A stretch of DNA of 53,092 nucleotides, taken from contig VGKQ01000005.1 in NCBI GenBank assembly GCA_016866995.1, positions 1 through 53,092 on the forward strand, given 5' to 3'. Shown piece after piece: positions 1 to 10,195 of the stretch. Source of the DNA: Candidatus Pacearchaeota archaeon (GTDB lineage: Archaea; Nanobdellota; Nanobdellia; Pacearchaeales; GW2011-AR1). The stretch's first letter is position 1, and each line of letters starts with the position of its first letter. The notes beneath the pieces were generated by a model that saw only the letters and a list, made by a program, of their open reading frames with translations, had not been told where the DNA came from and made no database searches. The position numbers and the translations under genes are program-made.

Positions 1-63
1 CTGTTCTCTCTTATCGCCCTCCTTTACGATCCATTTTATCTTTTTGGTATTTAGCTTTTTCAT
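1..63 (-). CDS. Partial CDS at window edge, N-terminus MKKLNTKKIKWIVKEGDKREQ; resembles the start of archaeal HTH transposase/integrase-like proteins
   Basis: Reverse complement of 1-63 starts with ATG and is open to the window edge; Lys-rich HTH-like start. Family call is tentative because only 21 aa are visible. Confidence 0.4.
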   Translation of the reverse strand, partial: MKKLNTKKIKWIVKEGDKREQ

Positions 64-134
64 AAGCTCTTCTTGTTTATTAGAGCTTATGTGTGTTATC
101 GAGGTAACATTATTTCTGGATAACACACATAGCT
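62..134. repeat. Two overlapping inverted repeats (potential alternative hairpins)
   Basis: ataagctct (62-70) pairs with agagcttat (82-90); agcttatgtgtgttatc (84-100) pairs with gataacacacatagct (119-134) with one bulge. Confidence 0.8.
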
Positions 135-149
135 CCAGCATCAGATAAG

Positions 150-158
150 TTTATAAAT
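150..158 (+). promoter_or_regulatory. Archaeal TATA-like box (tttataaat) upstream of the radical SAM gene
   Basis: AT box ending about 20 nt before the ATG at 179, consistent with a leaderless archaeal transcript. Confidence 0.45.
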
Positions 159-178
159 CTTCATTTTTATTAATAAAA

Positions 179-1267
179 ATGATAGATTTAAATGATTTAA
201 AGAGATGGTCATATGAATTAAGATTTGATAATTCTGGAACTCTTACAAAAAGGGCTATTTCTAAAATAAAAAAATTTATTGCAATCCAAAGTTTTAAGCA
301 ATTAGGCAAAAACATTCTTTACCCAGATACTATAGGTATTGAATTGACAAATAGATGCAATTTAAGATGCATTGAATGCGCAAGAAACTATTGGGATGCT
401 CAAAAAAACAAATTTGGGGATATGTCTTTTGATTTTTTTGTAGATAAGGTAGAACCAATATTACACAAGGGTATGAATGTTCAAATTAATGGATATGGAG
501 AATCTTTGCTAAATAAAGATATATTCAAGATTTTAGATCGATGCAACAAAAAGGGTTGCTTCGTACAATTATATACTAATGGTTCTTTATTTACTCCAGA
601 AAATATTAAAAAATTAATGAGAGTAGATCAGATAGTTTTTTCTATAGACGGAATTGAGAGTTGCAAGAAAATAAGAGGGGTATCTTCTGAAAAAATATTT
701 GATAATATTCGACAGATTAATAAGATAAAAGCAAAGAAAAATCTCCTGTCTCCTACAATAGCCATAAATTTTTGTGCTATGAGAGATAATATTAAGGAAT
801 TACCCGGGCTTGTAAAGATAGCATCCACCCTAAAAATTGATTATTTCTCGGTAAGGCACCTAAATATTTATTCAAAAAATCTAATTTCACAGAGTTTACA
901 ACATAAAGATAATCTTCGGCTTGCTGAAAGGTACTTTAAAAAAGCTCAAGATATAGCAAAAAGAAATAAGCTTATTTTAAGTATTCCCCCGCTAGAAAAT
1001 AAATTTCTTTCTTGCACTAATCCATTCAATGTGGTCTGGATTAAATGGAATGGGGATGTAATTCCTTGTTGTTTAGGCATCGTTCATGAAAAAAATACAA
1101 TTAGTGTTGGTAATCTAAATAAATCTAGCTTTGATGAGATTTGGAATAATAATATGATTAATCATATAAGAAGAAGCTTGCTTGATAATAAAAATTTTCA
1201 TCCATATTGTGAGACTTGCCCTGAAAGATACTGTTGTCTTGAGTTTAATATACGGCACCTTAAATGA
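179..1267 (+). CDS. Radical SAM/SPASM domain protein
   Basis: CNLRCIECA (CX3CX2C) and C-terminal SPASM-like Cys cluster (IPCC...CETCPERYCC). Confidence 0.85.
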   Translation: MIDLNDLKRWSYELRFDNSGTLTKRAISKIKKFIAIQSFKQLGKNILYPDTIGIELTNRCNLRCIECARNYWDAQKNKFGDMSFDFFVDKVEPILHKGMNVQINGYGESLLNKDIFKILDRCNKKGCFVQLYTNGSLFTPENIKKLMRVDQIVFSIDGIESCKKIRGVSSEKIFDNIRQINKIKAKKNLLSPTIAINFCAMRDNIKELPGLVKIASTLKIDYFSVRHLNIYSKNLISQSLQHKDNLRLAERYFKKAQDIAKRNKLILSIPPLENKFLSCTNPFNVVWIKWNGDVIPCCLGIVHEKNTISVGNLNKSSFDEIWNNNMINHIRRSLLDNKNFHPYCETCPERYCCLEFNIRHLK

Positions 1268-1415
1268 ATTATTTATATGCTTGTCAATTACAGCATCAAA
1301 CTCATGGTTTTTCCTGACATACTCATGCCCGTTTTTTCCAAGCTTTTCCCATTTATCATCTTTTAGCAGTATCGTCGCAGTTAGTTTATTTATGCATTTT
1401 TCTATGAATTTTATC
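1262..1415 (-). pseudogene. Remnant of a GT4 glycosyltransferase C-terminus
   Basis: Minus-strand translation IKFIEKCINKLTATILLKDDKWEKLGKNGHEYVRKNHEFDAVIDKHINNSF matches the typical GT4 C-terminal pattern; no N-terminal part present. Confidence 0.6.
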
Positions 1416-1527
1416 TAATCGCATTTTATATATTAATATAACCTTTCTGTTGAATATTAATAACAGAGTATTTCTTAATAGAATCTAATATCATTAATCT
1501 TATAAATGATATTTTTTATCCTGTTAT

Positions 1528-2664
1528 ATGAAGCATCTCTGCATAATTGAGCTAATGCCTATTCCCCAGACAATAGGAGGAGTTCCTACTCATATTCTTG
1601 AATTATCAAAAGCTCTTGCAAGAAAAGGCTGGAAAGTTTCAATAATTTCATCAAGAACAAGAGAAAAAAACAAGTTTAGAATTAAAGGAGTTGATTTTTA
1701 TCATACTGGAATTAATCACAGGAAAATTGAAGATTTTAAAGGACTCTGGAAGCCTGTTTATTTATTCTGGAGATTTTTCTTTGAGATTTTTTTTGTTCTT
1801 GACTTAATAAGATTAATTAGAAAGCTAAATCCAGATATAATAAATTCAGAGGGCTTGATTACTCATGCAATTCCTGCTGTTTTCTCAGGAAAAAGATTTG
1901 TCTGCACTGCCCATGGAATTCATTCAGATGGTTTCAGAAAACTTTACAAATTAAAGGGGCAGAATATATTTAGCATAATATTCTCTTCATTATACTACCC
2001 GCTTGAAGCTCTTTCTGCATCAAGGGCAGAAAGAGTTATCTGCCTCGGAAAAGATACTTTTGAATTTTACAGCAAGTTTGGAAAATGTATAATAATTCCA
2101 AACGGAATAGATGCAGAAAAATTCAAATTTAAAAAAGCAAGAAGAGGAAATAATTTGGTTTTTGTAGGCAGATTTACTCAGCAAAAAGCTCCTGATAAAT
2201 TAATTAGAGCGATGTCTTCTCTTCCAGAATATAATTTAGATATTATTGGCCTTGGCCCGCTGCAGGAAGAAGTGGAAAGATTATGCAGCGAGAGAAAAAA
2301 CTGCAGGATTCTTGGATATAAAACACAGGAACAGCTTCCTCAAATATTAAATAAAAAAAATTTTATTGTCATTCCTTCTGAGTTTGAGGGCCTGCCTATA
2401 GCAATGCTTGAGGCAATGGCTTGCGGATGCATTCCAATTGCAACAAAAGTTGGTGATATTGCAGATGTTATAAAAGATGGAAAGAATGGCTTTTTGCTTG
2501 AAAACAACAAGCCAGAAACAATTGTAAGAAAAATAAAATCAATAAAATCCAATCTTGAGGGAATAAGAAAAAATTCAGTCAAAACAGCTCTTGAATATTC
2601 ATGGGATAAAATTTCAGACAGATTTATAAATGTTTATGAAGAGGCAATAAATAATAAAAAATAA
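1528..2664 (+). CDS. Glycosyltransferase family 4
   Basis: GGVPTHILELSKAL N-terminus, PNGID, EGLPIAMLEAMACG. Confidence 0.9.
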   Translation: MKHLCIIELMPIPQTIGGVPTHILELSKALARKGWKVSIISSRTREKNKFRIKGVDFYHTGINHRKIEDFKGLWKPVYLFWRFFFEIFFVLDLIRLIRKLNPDIINSEGLITHAIPAVFSGKRFVCTAHGIHSDGFRKLYKLKGQNIFSIIFSSLYYPLEALSASRAERVICLGKDTFEFYSKFGKCIIIPNGIDAEKFKFKKARRGNNLVFVGRFTQQKAPDKLIRAMSSLPEYNLDIIGLGPLQEEVERLCSERKNCRILGYKTQEQLPQILNKKNFIVIPSEFEGLPIAMLEAMACGCIPIATKVGDIADVIKDGKNGFLLENNKPETIVRKIKSIKSNLEGIRKNSVKTALEYSWDKISDRFINVYEEAINNKK

Positions 2665-2679
2665 TCAATTAAATTATAG

Positions 2680-2795
2680 ACAAATCACACAAACCCAAAC
2701 CTTCGGTTTGGGCACGCTCATCACGAGCAATTTGGCGAGGCAAATATTTGTGCTTATATCGAGCCAGATTGCGAGCCGAGCGTGGTGTGATTTGT
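2680..2795. repeat. Three-way-junction palindromic element
   Basis: Outer stem acaaatcacac (2680-2690)/gtgtgatttgt (2785-2795); hairpin cccaaacc-ttc-ggtttggg (2694-2712); second arm cacgctc (2713-2719)/gagcgtg (2778-2784) with inner stem caatttggc (2728-2736)/gccagattg (2763-2771). Confidence 0.8.
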
Positions 2796-2810
2796 GAAAT
2801 AAAAAATAAA

Positions 2811-4001
2811 ATGAATAAAAAATTGAAAATAGGCTTTCTTATAACTTATTTTTATCCATTTACAGGAGGAGCAGAATCTAACTGCCTGAATCTTGCCATT
2901 GAGCTTGTAAAAAAAGGGCACGAAATTCATATATTCACAAGCGACAGGAAAAATAACAAGATTATTGAAAATCTAAAAGAAGAGTATAAAGGAATAAAAA
3001 TTCACAGATACAGGACGTGGTTTAGATACAAATACTATTTTGCCTTTTATCCTTCAATTGTTGATATTCTTAGATATAATCTTGACATTCTTCATGTGCA
3101 TACTTTTGGAATTCCCCAGCAGGATTTAGTTATTTTGCTTGAAAAATTAAAAGGAACAAAGCTTGTCTGCACGCCACATGGCCCTTTTATGGCTTTAAAT
3201 GAATCAAGCTATTCAAAATCCGCGCTAATCTTAAAAAAAATCTACATGCCGCTTATAAAATTTGTAAACAAACGCTTTGATAGAGTTATAATGGTTAATC
3301 CTTATCAATATAGCTGGATGAAAAATTTTGGAGTTAAAAAAGAGCAGATAATTTTTGTGCCGAATGGAATACAAAAATCAACATTTAAAAAAATAAGCTT
3401 GAAAAAAATAAAGCAAGTGCAAAAAAAATACAAGCTAGAAGGAAAATTTATAATATCTTATCTTGGCAGAATTCAAAAATATAAAGGACTGGATCAGATA
3501 ATAAAAATAATGCCTAATTTGTTAAAAGTCAAAAAAAACATTGTTTTTCTTGTGATTGGCGAAGATGCAGGAGACTTGTTAAGGCTTCAAGAGATTATAA
3601 AAAAGCTCAAGATAGAAAATGTAATTTTTACAGGCAAAATTCCAGAGGACGAAAGAGAAGACATTCTTGCCTTGCTTGATATTTCAGAAATATTTGTCTT
3701 TCCAAGCGAGTGGGAGGCATTTGGCATAAGTTTAATTGAGGCAATGGCGCGAGAAAATGCAGTTATATCAACAGACACAGAAGGAAGCAAGTTTCTTGTT
3801 TCAAAAGAAAATGGATTTTTGTACAAGTTTAATAATTTAAAAAACCTTGAGAAATATATTAAAATCCTGCTGACAAATGACAAATTAAGGAGAAAAATGC
3901 AGAAAGAAAACCTTAAAAAAGCCCAAGCTTTCCTCTGGGAAAAGATTGCCGTCAAGTTAGAAAAAGTTTATGAGGAATTAAATAATAACCAAAGTTTTTA
4001 A
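2811..4001 (+). CDS. Glycosyltransferase family 4
   Basis: FYPFTGGAESNCLNLAIELVKKGHEIHIFTSD, VPNGI, EWEAFGISLIEAMA; start moved from ORF start 2748 to MNKKLKIGF at 2811. Confidence 0.9.
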   Translation: MNKKLKIGFLITYFYPFTGGAESNCLNLAIELVKKGHEIHIFTSDRKNNKIIENLKEEYKGIKIHRYRTWFRYKYYFAFYPSIVDILRYNLDILHVHTFGIPQQDLVILLEKLKGTKLVCTPHGPFMALNESSYSKSALILKKIYMPLIKFVNKRFDRVIMVNPYQYSWMKNFGVKKEQIIFVPNGIQKSTFKKISLKKIKQVQKKYKLEGKFIISYLGRIQKYKGLDQIIKIMPNLLKVKKNIVFLVIGEDAGDLLRLQEIIKKLKIENVIFTGKIPEDEREDILALLDISEIFVFPSEWEAFGISLIEAMARENAVISTDTEGSKFLVSKENGFLYKFNNLKNLEKYIKILLTNDKLRRKMQKENLKKAQAFLWEKIAVKLEKVYEELNNNQSF

Positions 4002-4023
4002 ACACCACACATAATAAGATAAT

Positions 4024-5475
4024 ATGCCAAAAAAAATTCTTGTTGTAAATCTTGGAAGTAAAAAAGGAGAAACAGTCTCAAAAGATGTGCTTTATGGTGC
4101 ATGGTGCAGGGGCAGAAAAGTGGGATTAATGGAATATCCTCCGCTTCCATTGCTTTATATAAATACGCTTCTGAATAAAAATGGATTTGAAACAGTATTT
4201 CTTGATGCGCAAGGCGAGAAAATAAGCCATTCCCAATTATTCAAGAAATTTGACTGGAAAAAAATAGATTATATTATTACTCAGACTGCAACAATGACTT
4301 TTAATGATGATATTGAATTGATGTCTGAAATAAAAAAGAAAAATCCTCAACTAAAAATAATTGTTTTTGGTTCTCATGTTACTTTTTTGCCTCAAAAAAG
4401 CTTGGAAAACAATGTGATTGATTTTGTTGTCAGAAGAGAGCCGGAATTTCCAATATTAAATCTAATTAAAGTGCTTAATTCAAAAAAAGATTTTAGCAGA
4501 ATAAAAGGAATAGCATTCAAAAAAGGGAAAAAATATATAATAAATCCTTTTGATGAGCATATGGACTTGAGTCAGCTGCCTTATCCTGACAGAGAGCCTA
4601 TATTTCATATAAATTATTACAATCCGCTTGTAAAATATAAAAACTGGACTACTGTGGAAACAACACGCGGATGCCCTTCAAAATGCACTTTCTGCACTGC
4701 TCCTTATTTTTTTGGAATAAAAATAAGAAGAAGAAGTAATGATTCAATACTTGAAGAATTAAAATATCTGAAAAAAAGAGGATATCAAGAAGTCTGGTTC
4801 AGGGATGAAATTTTTACTTTTGACAGGGAAAGAGTAAGAGAAATCTGCACAAGAATGATTAATGATAAATTAAAATTAAAATGGATATGCAATGGAAAAA
4901 TTGGTATGCTTGATAAAGAGACAATGATGCTGATGAAAAAAGCAGGTTGCAGGGTAATATTATTTGGAGTGGAATCCGGAGATCAGAAAATTTTGAATAA
5001 TATTAAGAAAGGTATAACCCTTGAAAAAGTAAGAGAAACTTTTAAATGGGCAAAGGAAGCAAAAATTGAAACCCATGCCCATTTTATGATAGGAAATCCC
5101 GGAGATAACAGGGAAACAGTCGAGAAAACAATCAAATTTGCAAAAGAAATAGATCCAGACACTGTTGCTTTTGGAATACTCACTGTTTATCCTGGTACAG
5201 AATTATTTGACACATTAAAAGGCAAGTTGAAAGATTATGATGGCACTCAGGCGAATATTGAGGTTCTTCATATAAAAAGTTTCAACAATGAGATGTTTAC
5301 TGATTTGTCTGCAGCAGAAATAGAAGAATATCTTATAAAAGCATATCAGTCTTTTTACATGAGGCCCAGATATATTATTAAGCAATTTTTTGGAATACGC
5401 TCTGTCAAGGAAGCTTATTCTCTGTTTAAATCAGGAATTGCAGTTTTCCTTTTAGTTTTACAGGGAAAAAATTAA
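4024..5475 (+). CDS. B12-binding-domain radical SAM protein
   Basis: TTRGCPSKCTFC (CX3CX2C) with N-terminal B12-like domain; ESGDQKILNNIKKG. Confidence 0.88.
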   Translation: MPKKILVVNLGSKKGETVSKDVLYGAWCRGRKVGLMEYPPLPLLYINTLLNKNGFETVFLDAQGEKISHSQLFKKFDWKKIDYIITQTATMTFNDDIELMSEIKKKNPQLKIIVFGSHVTFLPQKSLENNVIDFVVRREPEFPILNLIKVLNSKKDFSRIKGIAFKKGKKYIINPFDEHMDLSQLPYPDREPIFHINYYNPLVKYKNWTTVETTRGCPSKCTFCTAPYFFGIKIRRRSNDSILEELKYLKKRGYQEVWFRDEIFTFDRERVREICTRMINDKLKLKWICNGKIGMLDKETMMLMKKAGCRVILFGVESGDQKILNNIKKGITLEKVRETFKWAKEAKIETHAHFMIGNPGDNRETVEKTIKFAKEIDPDTVAFGILTVYPGTELFDTLKGKLKDYDGTQANIEVLHIKSFNNEMFTDLSAAEIEEYLIKAYQSFYMRPRYIIKQFFGIRSVKEAYSLFKSGIAVFLLVLQGKN

Positions 5476-5476
5476 T

Positions 5477-6184
5477 ATGAAATATTCTATAGTGCTGCCA
5501 GCATATAATGAGCAAAAAAGAATTGGAATTTTTTTAGAAGAGCTAATACTATTTTGCAGGAAAAAATTGAAAGATTTTGAAATCATTATTGTTAATGATG
5601 GAAGCACAGATAATACTCTTGATGTTTTGAAAAAATACAGAAAAAAAATCAAGATTATTTCATATTCAATAAACAAAGGAAAAGGATATGCTGTTAAAAC
5701 CGGAATGCTTGCTGCAAAAGGCGACAAAATTGTTTTTTTGGACTCAGATGGAGCATATCCTCCAGAAAACATTTTAAAGATATTTTCCGCTCTTGAAAAT
5801 TATGATGTTGCAGCAGGCACAAAGCGCTCAAAAGATTCAAGATGGTACTCTTCCGAGCCTTTTCTGAGAAAATTAATGAGCTTTGTTTATAATGCATTTA
5901 TTATTATGCTTTTCAGAGAGAGAATTTGGGATGCTGGCTGCGGGATAAAAGGATTCAGGAAAAATGCTGCCAGATATCTTGCTTCAAATCTCATTTCAGC
6001 AGGATGGACTTTTGATGTGGAATTAATGGTAAGAGCTTACAGAAAAAAATATAAGATAAAAAGGATTCCTGTCAGTCTCTATTCAGTTAAAGGCTCAAAG
6101 CTGAAAATTGTAGACCCTTTGAAAATGACCTTGAACATAATAAAATTAAAATATCTTCTTGATATAAAAAATGGCAGAATTTAA
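5477..6184 (+). CDS. GT2 family glycosyltransferase (dolichyl-phosphate sugar transferase-like)
   Basis: YSIVLPAYNEQKRI, IVNDGSTDNT, FLDSDGAYPP. Confidence 0.88.
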   Translation: MKYSIVLPAYNEQKRIGIFLEELILFCRKKLKDFEIIIVNDGSTDNTLDVLKKYRKKIKIISYSINKGKGYAVKTGMLAAKGDKIVFLDSDGAYPPENILKIFSALENYDVAAGTKRSKDSRWYSSEPFLRKLMSFVYNAFIIMLFRERIWDAGCGIKGFRKNAARYLASNLISAGWTFDVELMVRAYRKKYKIKRIPVSLYSVKGSKLKIVDPLKMTLNIIKLKYLLDIKNGRI

Positions 6185-7658
6185 TTTTTCCCGCGAAAAT
6201 ACTTTACTTGTAATATTATTTATAATTTATCTTGCAATTTCATTCATTATTGGATTTTCACATCCGTTTTTGCTTGATGAAGGATTATATGCGCAATTTT
6301 CAAAGGCAGTAGCAGAGAACAAGCTAAATGAAGTTGTGTCAAGCATGGGAAGCTCAATGGGCCATCCTCCTCTTAATATTTTTATCAATGCTTTTTTCAT
6401 CAAGCTTTTTGGATATTCAGAGTTTTCAATGAGAATTCTTGTTATTCTTTCAGTAATAATCTTGTTTCCAGCATCATACTTCCTTGCGCGCCAGATTGGA
6501 TTTAGCAAAATAATCTCAGGCTTCTTTGCATTTCTTCTTTCATTATCTTTTCCTATTCTGAAACTGGCGCATTTTGCAATGACAGATGTGCCCGCTTTGC
6601 TTTTTATGTTATTAAGCTTTCTTTTCTTTTTAAAATACGAAAAAAACAAAAACTACTTGCTGCTTGGAGCATTATTCTGCATAATAGGATTTTTTTTCAA
6701 GCAGTATGTAATTGCCACTTCAATTTTAATCCCATATTTTTTTATAAAACAAAGAAAATTTAACTGGCAGATTATTGCTTCATGTTTGATTATTGCAATT
6801 CCATTATTTTCATGGCTGCTGTTCAACTCACATTTTTACGGCTCTTCAAAACTAGTTTCCTCTTATATAGAGCTTCAGTTTAATCCTTTAATCATGTTAA
6901 AAAAATTTGCATGGCTTCTATATATTCTTGGATTTTTTACATTTCCTTTTCTTCCATTTTTTATATCAAAAAAATCATTTAAATATTCCTGGCTTCTTAT
7001 TCTCCTTATCCCTCTTGCATTTATCTCTATAGAATTTCTTGGCTCTTCTGCAAATCCGGGCGGATACTCAATTCATGGAAGGATTCCTCTTTTTTATCAT
7101 ATTCTTCCATGGAAAATCTATCTTGCTCTTTGTTTTATCTTTTTTATTAGCCTTCTTCTGTTTATTTCAAAGCTTAATTTTTTCAGAAACAAGGAGATTT
7201 TTCTTGTTCTTGCTTCTTTTCTGATTATTTTATCATTCAGCTACAAGGCATCAGGAGGAATTTCAATAGTTGATATAAGGCACACAATTTTTCTTCTTCC
7301 TTTTATTCTGCTTCTTGCATTCAGGTTTGTAAAAATAAATTTTTATTTTTTCTTGATGTCAGCAGGAATCATAATTTATTCTGCTCTCTGGACACTCGCA
7401 CTTATTGCAACAGCAAATTCAGGATATAATGCTTCAATGTTTATTAATCAGAATATTTCCTCTGCGTTTTATGCAATGCCCCCCCTGCTTTACACAAACA
7501 ATATAAGCGTAAAAAATATTTCAGATGCAGAATACATCGTGACAGGCGAGGGCTTTTCAAGTTACAATTTGCTTGAAAACTGCACAATAATAAAAAATTT
7601 TGATTCCAAGCTTTTTGGATTTACAATAGCAAAAAGGTTTATATGTAAAAGACAATAA
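6171..7658 (+). CDS. Multi-pass membrane glycosyltransferase (GT39/ArnT/PMT-like)
   Basis: HPFLLDEGLYAQFSKAVAENK plus HPPL; many TM segments. Confidence 0.75.
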   Translation: MAEFNFSRENTLLVILFIIYLAISFIIGFSHPFLLDEGLYAQFSKAVAENKLNEVVSSMGSSMGHPPLNIFINAFFIKLFGYSEFSMRILVILSVIILFPASYFLARQIGFSKIISGFFAFLLSLSFPILKLAHFAMTDVPALLFMLLSFLFFLKYEKNKNYLLLGALFCIIGFFFKQYVIATSILIPYFFIKQRKFNWQIIASCLIIAIPLFSWLLFNSHFYGSSKLVSSYIELQFNPLIMLKKFAWLLYILGFFTFPFLPFFISKKSFKYSWLLILLIPLAFISIEFLGSSANPGGYSIHGRIPLFYHILPWKIYLALCFIFFISLLLFISKLNFFRNKEIFLVLASFLIILSFSYKASGGISIVDIRHTIFLLPFILLLAFRFVKINFYFFLMSAGIIIYSALWTLALIATANSGYNASMFINQNISSAFYAMPPLLYTNNISVKNISDAEYIVTGEGFSSYNLLENCTIIKNFDSKLFGFTIAKRFICKRQ

Positions 7659-8365
7659 TGATAAATATGGAAACCTCTAAACTTAGCAAAATTTGGAACA
7701 AGCATGCAAATCAAGAAAAAAGCAAAAACTATGATTTCAGCCTTAAAAATATAAAAAAATCAGATGATTTCAATACTCAATGGCTTCTTAAACTTTCAAG
7801 GCAAAAAAAAGGAAAAAAGCTTCTTGATGCTGGCTGTGGAATTGGTTATTTTGTTACAATGGCAAGAAATCTAGGATTAAAAGCAGAAGGCATAGATATT
7901 TCTCCTGAAGCAGTAAAAATAGCAAAAAAAAGAGGAGAAAAAGTAATTCTAGGAGATTTGAGAAAAATGTCATTCAAAAGCAGAAGCTTTGACATTGTTC
8001 TTGCAGAAGGCTCAATTGAGCATTTCCCAGAAACAGAGAAGGCAATGAGTGAAATATCTAGAATTCTCAAGAAAAATGGCATTTTTATTGGAAATGTTCC
8101 CAATAAATTTACAATATTCACTATAACCAAGATTATCCAGCAGATATTTGGGATTTGGAAATGCGGTTATGAAAAATCATTCACAAAATCAAGAATAAAA
8201 AATCTCCTTGAAAAAGATTTTAGGACAATTGAGATGAAAAAATCAAAAATAGCAATTGGAACTCAGCATCCAATACTAACAAGAATAATTAGGGAAATTG
8301 ACTCTTTTTTAATGCTTTTTGGATTAGGAGGAGCTCATCATTATTTTTATTGTATAAAAAAGTAA
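7658..8365 (+). CDS. Class I SAM-dependent methyltransferase
   Basis: KKLLDAGCGIGYFVTMARNLGLKAEGIDISPEAV. Confidence 0.85.
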   Translation: MINMETSKLSKIWNKHANQEKSKNYDFSLKNIKKSDDFNTQWLLKLSRQKKGKKLLDAGCGIGYFVTMARNLGLKAEGIDISPEAVKIAKKRGEKVILGDLRKMSFKSRSFDIVLAEGSIEHFPETEKAMSEISRILKKNGIFIGNVPNKFTIFTITKIIQQIFGIWKCGYEKSFTKSRIKNLLEKDFRTIEMKKSKIAIGTQHPILTRIIREIDSFLMLFGLGGAHHYFYCIKK

Positions 8366-8445
8366 AAATAAACAAAAAATACCAAAATGAAAAAATTAAA
8401 AATAAATTATATGCAAGAAACTATAAATGTCTTGCTGGATAAAAT

Positions 8446-9594
8446 ATGAAAATAGCATTCGTGACAGAATTTTACAAGCCAGCAATAGGCGGAGTCACAA
8501 AAATGGTTGAAGAAATTGGGACAAGGCTGGCAAAACACGGGCATGAGGTTCATATATTCTGCTCAGACTGGGACAAAGAAAAAAGAATTAAGAAAAAAGA
8601 AGAAATTATTGATGGCATTCATATTCACAGATGCTTTCATATTGCAAGATTTGTGAATTTTATAACTCTCTGGCCCTCCATTTTTTTCCGGCTGTTAAAA
8701 GAAGATTTTGATATTATTCATACTCAGGAAACAGGGCATCCCCACGTATTTCTTGCAGCTCTGGCTGCGAAAATATCAGGAGCAAAACATTTTCATACTA
8801 CCCATTGTCCATGGACATCAAGCTTCCGCTCATTATTTGGCAGGATAATACTTCCTATAGATTATCATGTTTTTATGAGAATATCATATGCTCTTTCTGA
8901 CAAAATTATAGCAATAACTCCCTGGGAGCTTGATTTTATTAAAAAATACGGAGGAAAAAAAGAAAAAATAGAAATAATTCCTAATGGAGTTGATAATCTT
9001 CTCTTCAAAAAATTGAAAAATGATTTCAAAAAAAGAAATAAAATTAATGGAAAAATGGTTTTATATTTTGGCAGATTAAATATTACAAAAGGCCCTGACA
9101 AGTTTGTTCTTGCAGCCCGCGAGATATTGAAGCAAAGAAGAGACATATTTTTTGTAATTCGCGGGCCTGATGAAGGCATGAGAGAAACAGTGAGAAAAAT
9201 GATTGAAAATGAAAAAAATATTCTCTTGCTATCTGAAACTCGCGACAAGGAGGAAGTTGCAAAGACATATCAAGCAGCAGATATATTTGTTCTGCCAAGT
9301 TTTAGGGAGGGGCTTCCATTAACATTATTTGAGGCAATGGCTTGCGGTCTGCCAATAGTTGCATCTCCTGTCAATGGAGTTCCATACGAAATGAACAAAG
9401 AAAATGGATTTTTTGTGAATTATGGAGATATAAAAAAATTGAAAGAAAAAATAATTTTTCTTATTGATAATCCAAAAATTGCAGGAAAATTATCTGAAAA
9501 TAATGTAAAAAAAGCTAAAAATTATACTTGGGATGCGATAGCAAAAAAATATCTAAGATTATACAATGAAACAAGACAAGAAATCAGAGATTGA
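8446..9594 (+). CDS. Glycosyltransferase family 4
   Basis: YKPAIGGVTKMVEEIGTRLAKHGHEVHIFCSD, EIIPNGVD, REGLPLTLFEAMACGLP. Confidence 0.92.
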   Translation: MKIAFVTEFYKPAIGGVTKMVEEIGTRLAKHGHEVHIFCSDWDKEKRIKKKEEIIDGIHIHRCFHIARFVNFITLWPSIFFRLLKEDFDIIHTQETGHPHVFLAALAAKISGAKHFHTTHCPWTSSFRSLFGRIILPIDYHVFMRISYALSDKIIAITPWELDFIKKYGGKKEKIEIIPNGVDNLLFKKLKNDFKKRNKINGKMVLYFGRLNITKGPDKFVLAAREILKQRRDIFFVIRGPDEGMRETVRKMIENEKNILLLSETRDKEEVAKTYQAADIFVLPSFREGLPLTLFEAMACGLPIVASPVNGVPYEMNKENGFFVNYGDIKKLKEKIIFLIDNPKIAGKLSENNVKKAKNYTWDAIAKKYLRLYNETRQEIRD

Positions 9595-10195
9595 ATTAAC
9601 ACAACGCGGCCTGAGTCTAGATGAAGCTGTAAAAATAGAGAAAAATATGGCAAAAAACTTCGAAAATTTTGATCTATACTTCAATCTTTTTCAGGAAAAG
9701 ATTTATCCTAGAAAAAAAGACAAGATTATTGATGTTTGCTGCGGCGGCGGATATTTTACATCTCTTATTCATAAAAAACATAAAAACATTTCCGGCTTTG
9801 ACTTATCTCCATTCTCAATTAAAATAGCAAGAACAGCATTTCCAAAAATAAAATTCTTTGTTTCAGATGCAGAAAAAATAAATCTTCCTTCAAGCTCACA
9901 GGACATAATTTTTGTCTCGAACGCTCTTCATCATTTTCCAGACTTGACAAAAGTATCAAAAGAATTTTCAAGAATTTTAAAGAAAAATGGAAAAGTTTTT
10001 GCAATTGAGCCCAATTTATACAATCCTATAACAATTTTCAGAGAATTTATTGGAAAAATAAAAGGAGAAAAATCAAAAAATGAATATCCTCTTTCATCCA
10101 GCAGAGTAAAAAAAGCATTTTCAAAATACTTTAATGTCAAGATATCTTATTTTAGGCTTTTTACAAAACTTGTAATAGTCATGGAGAAAAAATAG
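9566..10195 (+). CDS. Class I SAM-dependent methyltransferase
   Basis: DKIIDVCCGGGYFTSLI, FDLSPFSI, SNALHHFPD. Confidence 0.85.
   Translation: MKQDKKSEIELTQRGLSLDEAVKIEKNMAKNFENFDLYFNLFQEKIYPRKKDKIIDVCCGGGYFTSLIHKKHKNISGFDLSPFSIKIARTAFPKIKFFVSDAEKINLPSSSQDIIFVSNALHHFPDLTKVSKEFSRILKKNGKVFAIEPNLYNPITIFREFIGKIKGEKSKNEYPLSSSRVKKAFSKYFNVKISYFRLFTKLVIVMEKK

Noticed and set aside
1182-1418. Plus-strand ORF of 78 aa overlapping the radical SAM end
   Set aside because: The coding signal in this stretch is on the minus strand (GT4 remnant); the plus frame is Phe/Ser-rich noise
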